Assembly: GCA_023263235.1 (NCBI GenBank)
Contig: JALQXE010000066.1
Span: 1-14,293 of the forward strand
Direction of reading: 5' to 3'
Length of the DNA: 14,293 nt
Source of the DNA: Sediminibacterium sp.
GTDB lineage: Bacteria; Bacteroidota; Bacteroidia; Chitinophagales; Chitinophagaceae
Shown here: one piece after another, positions 1-7,208 of the stretch
How the letters are laid out: every line of letters begins with the position of its first letter
Position numbering within the stretch: position 1 is the stretch's first letter
Program-made: the position numbers and the translations under genes
Notes under the pieces: generated by a model
Told to the model about the DNA's origin: nothing
Databases searched by the model: none
What the model saw: only the letters and a program-made list of their open reading frames with translations

Positions 1-593
1 TTATATTAAAAACAGGATTAAAAACTTGGGTAGATACAATTGACAGTGATTTACTTGGATTTTTTATTACCATGGGAAGTTTTTGGCTCTGGTTTACCAT
101 TATGTTATTTTACTTTGCATTATTCAAGTTTTTATTTTTAATCTTATACGCACCCGTTTTCTCATATCATCATTTGCGTATTGCCGCTATTCAACAGGAG
201 CAAGATTTTGTTTTTGATTGGACCCAATATATTAAACTTGTTCTGCGCGCGATTCAGCTAAATATTACAAACCTTGTTTGGCAAGTGGTTTATTTAATAC
301 CTATTATTTTAGTATGTACAATCCCAATTATAGGGTGGTTCACTCCAATTTTTACCATATTAATGGAAGGCTATTTTTTAGGGTACGCCATGCTTGATTA
401 TGGTTTGGCAACGGAAAATAAAAGCAGAATTGCAGCAGCAACTTATGTAAGCAATCATAAGGGCCTGCCCATTGCCAACGGTTTATTATTTTATATGATG
501 CATTTAATTCCAATTGTAGGATGGATTACTGCTCCTTTTTATGCCTTAATAGCCGCGCATTTAAATACTCAAGAAATTAAAGACAACGCCTAA
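1..593 (+). CDS. EI24/CysZ-like integral membrane protein (5' end outside window)
   Basis: The frame is open from base 3 through the window edge, so the ATG at 72 is probably internal and the gene starts upstream. The visible 196 residues are highly hydrophobic, with about four to five membrane segments. The C-terminal half has the look of EI24-domain proteins of Bacteroidota: an MEGYFLGYAMLDY stretch, a basic NHKGLPIANG segment, then a final hydrophobic pair containing IPIVGW and APFYALIAAHL. The family includes CysZ, a sulfate-uptake channel, but most Bacteroidota members have no assigned substrate, so transport of sulfate is not claimed. Its stop TAA overlaps the ATG of the next gene (TAATG), which suggests translational coupling. 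Family assignment is from recalled resemblance, moderately sure. Confidence 0.72.
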   Translation, partial: ILKTGLKTWVDTIDSDLLGFFITMGSFWLWFTIMLFYFALFKFLFLILYAPVFSYHHLRIAAIQQEQDFVFDWTQYIKLVLRAIQLNITNLVWQVVYLIPIILVCTIPIIGWFTPIFTILMEGYFLGYAMLDYGLATENKSRIAAATYVSNHKGLPIANGLLFYMMHLIPIVGWITAPFYALIAAHLNTQEIKDNA

Positions 594-1297
594 TGAAACT
601 AGGAAATGTATACTTATTACCTATGTTATTGCACGAAGAAGGATGGGAAGCGTTGCCTAACGATACGCAAAAATGGATCATGCAATGTGACGCTTTTTTT
701 GTAGAGAATGAAAAGACAACGAGGCGTTTTTTCAAAAAGATATGGAAGGAAATGATCATTGACAATTACGTTTGGCATCCTATCCACAAAGTTGAAGAAG
801 CACAAATAAGTATATTTAAAGACCTTTTAAGACAAGGAAAAAACATTGGTATTGTTTCAGAAGCAGGCTGTGCAGGTATTGCAGACCCTGGTCAAATATT
901 AGTAGCTGCAGCGCAAGAAATAGGGGCTTTGGTAAAACCTTATACTGCCCCATCTTCATTACTTTTAGCACTTATGGCAAGTGGAATGAACGGACAAAAT
1001 TTTCAATTTCATGGTTATCTACCTATTGACAACAATGAACGAAAGAAAAAAATTCAAGCTATCGAAGCAGAGGCAAATAGTAAAGGAGCTACGCAATTAT
1101 TTATAGAAACTCCATATAGAAATAATCAACTATTGGAAGCTATTATTCAAAATTGTCTTCCACAAACTAAATTATGTATTGGTGTTGATATCACAGCACC
1201 AGACGAGTTCATAAAAACCGCACCTATATCTTATTGGAAATCCAACAAACCTGAATTGCACAAAAAATTAGTGGTGTTCTTAATTGGATCAAAGTAA
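593..1297 (+). CDS. RsmI-like SAM-dependent methyltransferase (tetrapyrrole-methylase fold)
   Basis: A 234-residue protein with the fold signatures of the RsmI/tetrapyrrole methylase superfamily. Residues 88-100 read VSEAGCAGIADPG, matching the VSDAGTPGISDPG motif of RsmI. Residues 119-134 contain APSSLLLALMASGMNG, matching GPSALIAALSASGLP. FIETPYR at 170-176 matches the FYESPHR block. True RsmI 2'-O-methylates C1402 of 16S rRNA using SAM. Here the N-terminal TPIGNL motif is replaced by LPMLLHEEGW, and the protein is about 40-50 residues shorter than typical RsmI, so it is better called an RsmI-like paralogue whose substrate is not settled. The start is fixed by the 1-nt overlap with the upstream stop. 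It is followed, in the same frame after the TAA, by comEC. Confidence 0.82.
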   Translation: MKLGNVYLLPMLLHEEGWEALPNDTQKWIMQCDAFFVENEKTTRRFFKKIWKEMIIDNYVWHPIHKVEEAQISIFKDLLRQGKNIGIVSEAGCAGIADPGQILVAAAQEIGALVKPYTAPSSLLLALMASGMNGQNFQFHGYLPIDNNERKKKIQAIEAEANSKGATQLFIETPYRNNQLLEAIIQNCLPQTKLCIGVDITAPDEFIKTAPISYWKSNKPELHKKLVVFLIGSK

Positions 1298-1311
1298 AAA
1301 CCGAATTCAAA

Positions 1312-1352
1312 TGGATTTTTGCATTGTATACATTCAACAATGCAAAAATCCA
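1312..1352 (+). promoter_or_regulatory. Perfect 16-bp inverted repeat enclosing the comEC start codon
   Basis: The left arm is TGGATTTTTGCATTGT (1312-1327), the loop is ATACATTCA (1328-1336), and the right arm is ACAATGCAAAAATCCA (1337-1352). The arms are perfectly complementary. The ATG chosen for comEC (1340-1342) is inside the right arm, so in mRNA the start would be paired. It begins 14 nt after the stop of the methyltransferase gene. It is not followed by a T run, so it does not resemble a normal intrinsic terminator. Either it limits comEC translation or it is a processing or attenuation hairpin; the structure is seen, the role is inferred. Confidence 0.6.
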
Positions 1353-2623
1353 ATGCTTATTGGAGAGCTTCTCACCCATTAGTTTTTATTAGTTGCTTAC
1401 TATTAGCAGGTGTCGGCATTGCAAATATACTACCCAGCTTTTTTTTACTTTCAAGCGACTTGTTTTTTCTGTTAATTATATTTATTGAAATTGGATTATT
1501 AATATTATCATTTCGCTATGGTGAGAATAAACTGTATAAAGGTTTATTAACTATGGCATGTATTATTAGTTGGGGTGCCATCATACAATGGAATACAAAA
1601 TTGATCTTTCAATTTCAATTACCCAGTTTTATCAATAATTTGATTATTGATATTAGAAATTGGATGATTTTGAAAATAGATAGAAATATTACTTCTAAAG
1701 AAGCCAACAGCTTTGCCATTGCTTTACTCATTGGTGTGAAAATGGATATGAATAAATCACTTTTAAATGCCTATACACAACTTGGCATAATACATATTAT
1801 TGCAATAAGTGGAATGCACTTAGATATATTATTTAAAGCCCTAACAAAAGTAACCTATCATTTTCCTAAAAACGCGGTATTTAAATGCATGGAGTTAATG
1901 TTATTATTTACTTTGGTTTGGATTTATTGTTTTATTGCAAATGCAAGTCCATCCATTGTAAGAGCATCCATATTTTTTTCAATATTTCTTATTGGTAATT
2001 TTTTTGCAAAGTCAAATTTTACTTTAAATTCCATTGCTGCTGGAATTATGTTATTACTATTAATCAATGTACATGGGATCTATAATATTGGCTTACAATT
2101 GTCTTACAGTGCTGTTATTGGCATCCATTTGTTTTATAAGCTTTTGTATAATGCTATAGAAATAGACAACCCAATCATACGGTTTTTATGGAGTAATTGT
2201 TGTGTAAGTATAGCTGCGCAAATAACAACCCTGCCCATTTTACTTTTACACTTTCATCAAGTGGCAAGCTGGGTGCTAATTAGCAATTTTATAATGGTGC
2301 CCTTAAGTAATCTAATGCTATACGGATTGGTACTATTCATGTTGCTTCCACAAGGTTTGGCTGTGTATTTTGGAAGCCTCATTTCTAAATATATATTACT
2401 TTTTAACGGCATTGTGCGGGATTGGTTTATGTATACAAAAGCCGAAACTATTTATATAAAGATGAATGGATTACAGGTTTTTGGCTATTACCTGATACTG
2501 GTTTTTATGTATTTATGGATTTACCAAAAAAAGTCGAGTTATCTTATTGTTATTTTAGGGCTCATTACGGTATATGTGATGCTAAAGTTATTCAGTTTCA
2601 TGAATTTTATGTGGAAAATGTAG
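1340..2623 (+). CDS. comEC: Short ComEC/Rec2-family DNA uptake channel
   Basis: ComEC forms the inner-membrane channel that takes up single-stranded DNA during natural transformation. The 427-residue product has two or three N-terminal membrane segments (about 14-84), then the Competence domain. That domain shows ANSFAIALLIGVKMDM (122-137), AISGMH (155-160; AISGLH in most homologues), an ASPSIVRAS block, LSYSAVIGI and AAQITTLPILLLHFHQ, spread over many transmembrane helices. Usual ComEC proteins have about 650-800 residues. Here the DUF4131/OB-fold section between the N-terminal helices and the channel is almost gone (about 25 residues), and there is no C-terminal metallo-beta-lactamase domain. 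The frame has no internal break. The ATG at 1340 gives a normal-looking N-terminus (MQKSNAYW); a TTG at 1319 would add seven residues. Whether it still transports DNA is unknown. Confidence 0.85.
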   Translation: MQKSNAYWRASHPLVFISCLLLAGVGIANILPSFFLLSSDLFFLLIIFIEIGLLILSFRYGENKLYKGLLTMACIISWGAIIQWNTKLIFQFQLPSFINNLIIDIRNWMILKIDRNITSKEANSFAIALLIGVKMDMNKSLLNAYTQLGIIHIIAISGMHLDILFKALTKVTYHFPKNAVFKCMELMLLFTLVWIYCFIANASPSIVRASIFFSIFLIGNFFAKSNFTLNSIAAGIMLLLLINVHGIYNIGLQLSYSAVIGIHLFYKLLYNAIEIDNPIIRFLWSNCCVSIAAQITTLPILLLHFHQVASWVLISNFIMVPLSNLMLYGLVLFMLLPQGLAVYFGSLISKYILLFNGIVRDWFMYTKAETIYIKMNGLQVFGYYLILVFMYLWIYQKKSSYLIVILGLITVYVMLKLFSFMNFMWKM

Positions 2624-2647
2624 CGGGCAAGAAAATAAGGAAGGGGT

Positions 2648-2655
2648 TAACTTTG
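2648..2655 (+). promoter_or_regulatory. Bacteroidota -7 box (TAACTTTG) immediately before purH
   Basis: TAACTTTG matches the Bacteroidota -7 consensus TAnnTTTG exactly and ends 3 nt before the purH ATG. A start point the usual 6-8 nt downstream would fall at or next to the ATG, giving a leaderless mRNA. No clear TTG is seen at the -33 position, which overlaps the end of comEC. A purine run AAGGAAGGGG (2637-2646 region) could instead act as a distant ribosome site on read-through mRNA from comEC. Confidence 0.45.
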
Positions 2656-2658
2656 CCT

Positions 2659-4143
2659 ATGGAAAAGAAAATACATTCAGCCCTTATTTCGGTTTTTTAC
2701 AAAGACGGTTTAGAACCTTTAGCAAAAACTTTGCACCATTTAAATATAACCATCTACTCAACTGGTGGAACACAAAAATTTTTAGAAGATTTAGGTATTC
2801 CTTGTGTTGCGGTTGAAACAGTAACAGGCTATCCTTCTATTTTAGGGGGCAGGGTAAAAACTTTACATCCATCCATTTTTGGCGGTATTTTAGGCAGACG
2901 TTATGAAGCACAGGATATTGCAGAAATGGCCGAATACAAAATACCTGAATTAGACTTAGTAATCGTGGATTTATACCCTTTTGAAGAAACCCTAAGAACC
3001 ACCAATGAAGAAAAATTAATTATTGAGAAGATAGATATCGGCGGCCCTTCTATGATTCGCGCAGCAGCTAAGAATTTTCGTGATTTAGTGGTGCTATCTG
3101 CAAAAGATGATTATCAAAAACTAAACGAAATTTTGCTAACACAGAATGGCACCACTACCTTAGAACAAAGGAAAGCATTTGCTGGAAAGGCTTTTGAAGT
3201 AGTTATGCATTACGATATAGCAATTAGCAATTACTTTAATCCATTAGCGGGTAAAGTTTTACGTTATGGTGAAAATCCGCACCAAGTAGCTACATTTTTT
3301 GGCAATTTGGACGATTGGTTCACGCAAGTCAATGGAAAGGAATTATCCTATAACAATTTAGTTGACGTAGATGCCGCTTTTGCTTTAATTGGCGACTTAC
3401 CCAAAACTAGTTTTGCTATTATAAAACATACCAATGTATGCGGCGTTGCACAAAGAAATAATGTATTTGATGCATGGACTGCTGCATTAGCAGGTGATCC
3501 CGAAAGTGCATTTGGAGGTGTACTTGTTACCAATGGAACCGTTGACAAAGCCACCGCGGAAGCAATTCAAGAAATTTTCTTTGAAGTACTTATTTCACCT
3601 GCTTTTGAAGCCGAAGCCCTAACCATATTGTCAGCAAAGAAAAACCGAATTTTATTACAAAGTAAAGATGGTGTTACTTTTAAACCAACACAAAAAAAAT
3701 CTATTCTAAACGGTAGTTTAGAACAAGGCTTGGATTCAGGCAACTTTAGCCATTGGGACGAAGTGGGTGCAAGACCATGTACGCCATCGGAAAAAGAAGA
3801 TTTAATATTTGGTAATATTATTTGTAAGCATTTAAAAAGTAATGCCATTGCCCTTATTAAAAACAAACAATTAGTGGGTAAAGGTTGTGGCCAAACTTCA
3901 AGAGTGGATGCACTTAGACATGCAATTGAAAAAGCAAAGCAATTTAATTTTGATTTAAAAGGTGCCGTATTGGCCTCGGACGCGTTCTTTCCTTTTAATG
4001 ACTGTGTTAGCATTGCACATGCCGAAGGAATTGAAGCCTATATTCAACCTGGCGGATCGGTGAGAGACAAGGATAGCATAGCATATTGTGTTGAACATGG
4101 TTTAGCAATGGTCATGACACAGTTACGCCATTTTAAGCACTAA
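2659..4143 (+). CDS. purH: Bifunctional AICAR transformylase / IMP cyclohydrolase
   Basis: This enzyme carries out the last two steps of de novo IMP synthesis in the cytoplasm: formyl transfer from 10-formyl-THF to AICAR, then ring closure to IMP. The 494-residue protein has the N-terminal MGS-like cyclohydrolase domain with STGGT (34-38), GGRVKTLHP (63-71) and IDIGGPSMIRAAAKN (about 126-140). The transformylase domain shows LRYGENPHQ (201-209), the catalytic KHTNVCG (256-262), SAFGG, ASDAFFPF and IQPGGSVRD, and it ends LRHFKH as the family does. The length is normal. The frame stays open for 79 codons upstream inside comEC, but MEKKIHSALISVF at 2659 is the family's N-terminus. The gap to comEC is 35 nt, and the EamA gene follows after 16 nt. 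Confidence 0.97.
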   Translation: MEKKIHSALISVFYKDGLEPLAKTLHHLNITIYSTGGTQKFLEDLGIPCVAVETVTGYPSILGGRVKTLHPSIFGGILGRRYEAQDIAEMAEYKIPELDLVIVDLYPFEETLRTTNEEKLIIEKIDIGGPSMIRAAAKNFRDLVVLSAKDDYQKLNEILLTQNGTTTLEQRKAFAGKAFEVVMHYDIAISNYFNPLAGKVLRYGENPHQVATFFGNLDDWFTQVNGKELSYNNLVDVDAAFALIGDLPKTSFAIIKHTNVCGVAQRNNVFDAWTAALAGDPESAFGGVLVTNGTVDKATAEAIQEIFFEVLISPAFEAEALTILSAKKNRILLQSKDGVTFKPTQKKSILNGSLEQGLDSGNFSHWDEVGARPCTPSEKEDLIFGNIICKHLKSNAIALIKNKQLVGKGCGQTSRVDALRHAIEKAKQFNFDLKGAVLASDAFFPFNDCVSIAHAEGIEAYIQPGGSVRDKDSIAYCVEHGLAMVMTQLRHFKH

Positions 4144-4159
4144 TACTCCGCACCAATAA

Positions 4160-5092
4160 ATGTCAAGTCAAAAAAAAGCATATTTAGCACTTACTGTAAC
4201 AAGTATTGTTTGGGGAACTACTTGGGTAGCCAGTAAAATGGGTGTTTCGCATATGCCTGCATTTGAACTAGCAAGTATTCGTCAATTTTTAGGAGGGAGT
4301 ATTTATATTTTATTTTTCTTGCTTATTAAAAAAGAAAAATTTCCAACCGCGAAACAATTTATGTGGCTAGTCCCTATGGCATTTTTAATGTTCGTATCCT
4401 CAAATGGTATTGCCACCTATGGACTACAATTTATTACAAGCGGACTAGCTGCTTTAATAGCTGCCCTTTATCCATTATCCGTTGTACTCATTGAACGATT
4501 TTATTATAAGGCCATAAAAATTACGCCACAAACTATGCTTGGATTATTTTTAGGTTTGGTTGGCATTGGCTTTATTTTTTATAAGGACAGCTTGCAAGTG
4601 CATGTTGGGAATTATGCATTAGGCGTAGGTTTGTCCATGTTTGCAATGCTTACTTGGAGTATTGGTTCCATAATTATTTCAAGAACTAAAATTAATATCA
4701 ATCAATATTACTCTATAGGCTGGCAAATGTTTATAAGTGCGCTTGTGATGGGTTTGTTTACTTTTATTTCTGGAAATTATATTGCCATTACTAAAATACC
4801 GGCCATCTCCTGGTGGGTTATCATTTACATGGTCATTGGGGGTTCGATATTTGCTTTTGTATCATTTATATACAGCATGAAGCATCTTCATCCTGGTATT
4901 GCTTCCCTGTATGCATATATAAATCCGATAGTAGCAATCTGGGTTGGTTCTTTACTCATTAAAGGAGAGGAAATTACTTGGAATAGCATTTTAGGTACCA
5001 TTGCAACACTTACAGGAGTGTATTTGGTAAACAGAAGTTTAAAGAAACAAAAAGATCCGGTAGAAGTAATTTCGGATGCAGATGGAATGTAA
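4160..5092 (+). CDS. DMT-superfamily transporter, two EamA domains
   Basis: A 310-residue inner-membrane protein with about ten predicted helices arranged as two tandem EamA repeats (about 7-140 and 150-292). The first repeat begins with SIVWGTTWVASKMG and contains ASIRQFLGG. Both repeats end in the typical pattern, seen as ALYPLSVVLIER in the first and YINPIVAIWVGSLLIKGEEIT followed by GTIATLTGVYLVN in the second. The family exports or imports small metabolites such as amino acids, but the substrate cannot be read from sequence. It starts at ATG 16 nt after purH on the same strand, so it may be co-transcribed. Its stop is directly adjacent to the stop of the convergent lutB gene, with no room for a separate terminator. 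Confidence 0.9.
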   Translation: MSSQKKAYLALTVTSIVWGTTWVASKMGVSHMPAFELASIRQFLGGSIYILFFLLIKKEKFPTAKQFMWLVPMAFLMFVSSNGIATYGLQFITSGLAALIAALYPLSVVLIERFYYKAIKITPQTMLGLFLGLVGIGFIFYKDSLQVHVGNYALGVGLSMFAMLTWSIGSIIISRTKININQYYSIGWQMFISALVMGLFTFISGNYIAITKIPAISWWVIIYMVIGGSIFAFVSFIYSMKHLHPGIASLYAYINPIVAIWVGSLLIKGEEITWNSILGTIATLTGVYLVNRSLKKQKDPVEVISDADGM

Positions 5093-6472
5093 TTATTTAC
5101 GATTCGCTTCCTTCCAAAGTTGATTGAAGGTTTTTTTAGAAAAAGTTAGTGGTGCTCTTTGCGCTGTCCATCCCTTAAACATTTTATTGACCATCCAATT
5201 TTTAATGCCGGCATTTCCTTGGTTCATCAGGCGTCGGCTCATAGCACTTTGCTTCCAAATTTTCCATGCAAATTTTTCGCCAAAATTACTCTCTCCAGAA
5301 ACAACAGCTTCTCTTCTATTTTCAAGCAAAAGCTCATGAATATTAATTCTAACTGGACAAACCTGTGTACAGCTTCCACATAAACTTGAAGCATAACTTA
5401 AATGATTGTAGTCATGCATGCCTCTTAAATGTGGGGTAATCACACTACCAATAGGTCCGCTATATGTAGTTTCATAGGCATGACCCCCAATATTTTTATA
5501 TACTGGACAAGCATTTAAGCAAGCGCCACATCTAATGCAATACAACGCCTCTCTGCTTTTTTCATTTGCCAATAAATCGGTACGCCCATTATCAAGCAGG
5601 ATCACATACATTTCCTCAGGACCATCTAGTTCACCTACTTGTCTGGGACCTGTAATAATGCTATTGTATACAGTTACTTGTTGTCCTGTTCCATATGTGG
5701 AAAGCAAAGGCCAAAATAATCCAAGATCTGTTATAGAGGGAATTACTTTTTCAATGCCAACAATTACAATGTGTGTTTTAGGCAATGAAGCTGAAAGCCT
5801 TGCATTTCCTTCATTTTCAGTTAAAGCAATGCCTCCAATATCTGACAAGATAAAATTTGCACCGGTAATTCCTATTTCAGCATTAGCATATTTCTCTCTT
5901 AAATTTTTTCTTGCAACCAGGGTAAGCTCTTCAGGTGTTAAATTAATATCGGTTCCTAATTTTTCTGCAAATAATTTAGCAACATCTTCTTTGCTTTTAT
6001 GCATTGCAGGGGTAACAATATGATAAGGCGCTTCGCCATCTAACTGCTGAATATATTCTCCTAAATCTGTTTCTACACTTTCTACACCAATGGACTCTAA
6101 ATAAGCATTTAAATGTATTTCCTCCGTCACCATACTCTTACTTTTCACAATGGACTTACATTGTTTATCGGCACAAATTTCTCCAATAAAATTTAAAGCT
6201 TGCTCACTATCTTCCGCCCAAAACACTTTAGCGCCACGCTTTGTTATTTGATCTTCAAATTGTGTTAAATATAAATCTAGGTGTTCAACAGCCTCCCACT
6301 TTCTATTTTTTGCCAATTCTCTTACACGCTCTAAATCGGAAAACTGTTCTTTACCCTTTGGTACAACTGCATTATACTTGCCAATATTAAAATTAATTTT
6401 ACGACGATGCTCAAGGTCTAAGGCCTTTCCAGTACTTTTTTCTAAAAATGAATCGGCATAAATACTGCGCAT
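5093..6472 (-). CDS. lutB: LutB/LldF-type iron-sulfur protein (lactate utilization)
   Basis: LutB is the iron-sulfur subunit of the LutABC system that oxidises L-lactate to pyruvate. The 459-residue product has an N-terminal LUD (DUF162) domain (about 60-295), including EIGITGANFILSDIGGIALT and GLFWPLLSTYGTGQ. A ferredoxin-like part follows with CIRCGACLNACP (Cys312, 315, 318, 322) and CGSCTQVCP (Cys365, 368, 372). The C-terminal tail matches the extra LutB C-terminal domain (DUF3390). The length is close to B. subtilis LutB. LutA (CCG-motif protein) and LutC are not in the window. The start ATG is 9 nt after the DUF3109 stop, so the two are probably one operon. The role in lactate oxidation is inherited from the family and not shown by the context. 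Confidence 0.9.
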   Translation of the reverse strand: MRSIYADSFLEKSTGKALDLEHRRKINFNIGKYNAVVPKGKEQFSDLERVRELAKNRKWEAVEHLDLYLTQFEDQITKRGAKVFWAEDSEQALNFIGEICADKQCKSIVKSKSMVTEEIHLNAYLESIGVESVETDLGEYIQQLDGEAPYHIVTPAMHKSKEDVAKLFAEKLGTDINLTPEELTLVARKNLREKYANAEIGITGANFILSDIGGIALTENEGNARLSASLPKTHIVIVGIEKVIPSITDLGLFWPLLSTYGTGQQVTVYNSIITGPRQVGELDGPEEMYVILLDNGRTDLLANEKSREALYCIRCGACLNACPVYKNIGGHAYETTYSGPIGSVITPHLRGMHDYNHLSYASSLCGSCTQVCPVRINIHELLLENRREAVVSGESNFGEKFAWKIWKQSAMSRRLMNQGNAGIKNWMVNKMFKGWTAQRAPLTFSKKTFNQLWKEANRK

Positions 6473-6481
6473 GATAATTAA

Positions 6482-7066
6482 TTATTTCTTTTTCAAATGT
6501 TGAGCAGAAGCGTCTAATGCTTCATAAAATGCTGCACCGTATTTTCTAATAATGGACTCTTTTAAAAATTCGTATGCAGGTACTTTTAACTTTACACCTA
6601 AAGAACAAGCTGCAGCACATAAATCTTCTCTTGGTTCATAATTTAAATACTCTACATCTGGATCCGACTTACTCTTAGTAATTTTAATGGGGAACAAATG
6701 ACAGCTAATTGGTTTTTTCCAAGGAATTTTACCATCATTATAAGCTTGCTCAAATGCACAATTAATAATTCCTTTCTCATCCTTATAGCCATATGCACAA
6801 ATTTGTCCGTTAATAGTGGGCGTTACCCAGCCAAATTCTCTATCGTACAAAAATTGTCCAACTTCTTTTACTTCTTTAATACCCTCCTTTGTCATATAGG
6901 GTTTTACAATATCGTAATATGCCTTAATGTATTCTTTTTCTTTTGTTTCAAGCGGTGCTCCAGCATCTCCATCCTCGCAACAACCACCCTTACACTTTGT
7001 TAAATCACAAACAAATTGCTCTTCAACAACCTCGTCACTCACTAAAACAGAATCAATAACTATCAT
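6482..7066 (-). CDS. DUF3109 family cysteine-rich protein
   Basis: A 194-residue soluble protein with nine cysteines, including Cys20, 25, 29, 30, 90, 103, 122, 150 and 154. The N-terminus MIVIDSVLVSDEVVEEQFVC, then LTKCKGGCC and GDAGAPLE, is the DUF3109 signature. The spacing of cysteines (C-x4-C-x3-CC near the start, later single and paired Cys) resembles the YkgJ-type metal or Fe-S binding cysteine clusters, but no biochemical role is known to me. The frame extends upstream to 7153, adding 29 residues, but family members start at MIxID, and a -7-like box sits at 7083-7090, so 7066 is preferred. It lies 9 nt ahead of lutB, which hints at a shared metal or redox context (inference). Confidence 0.88.
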   Translation of the reverse strand: MIVIDSVLVSDEVVEEQFVCDLTKCKGGCCEDGDAGAPLETKEKEYIKAYYDIVKPYMTKEGIKEVKEVGQFLYDREFGWVTPTINGQICAYGYKDEKGIINCAFEQAYNDGKIPWKKPISCHLFPIKITKSKSDPDVEYLNYEPREDLCAAACSLGVKLKVPAYEFLKESIIRKYGAAFYEALDASAQHLKKK

Positions 7067-7082
7067 GATAAAAATTATGCAG

Positions 7083-7090
7083 TAAAGATA
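7083..7090 (-). promoter_or_regulatory. Candidate -7 box (TATCTTTA) for the DUF3109-lutB operon
   Basis: On the minus strand TATCTTTA differs from TAnnTTTG only at the last base and lies 16 nt before the preferred ATG at 7066. A second exact match, TAATTTTG, lies at 7169-7176 on the same strand and would give a leader of about 95 nt. The 142-nt gap after gldD is AT-rich and holds no clear terminator hairpin. Either box may be used; neither has a strong -33 partner. Confidence 0.35.
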
Positions 7091-7208
7091 TGAAAAAAAT
7101 GCGGCGCGTTTTTTGATGTGTGGTAAAATATATGCAACTTTTGATAATGTCACTTATTTTATGCGAGACAAAATTACTGATTTTACTAAAGATAAAACTT
7201 AAGATTAA

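Noticed and set aside
72..593. ATG at 72 as the real start of the EI24-like gene
   Set aside because: The frame is open to the window edge, and the first membrane segment would be cut short.
2422..2658. 79-codon N-terminal extension of purH
   Set aside because: It overlaps comEC in another frame, and purH family proteins begin at the MEKKIHSALISVF start.
3567..4013. 148-codon reverse-strand open frame inside purH
   Set aside because: It is antisense to a well-conserved enzyme and resembles no family.
5535..6023. 162-codon plus-strand open frame inside lutB
   Set aside because: Antisense to the conserved Fe-S region; a coding shadow.
7067..7153. 29-residue N-terminal extension of the DUF3109 protein
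   Set aside because: The family starts at MIxID and a -7-like box lies inside the extension.
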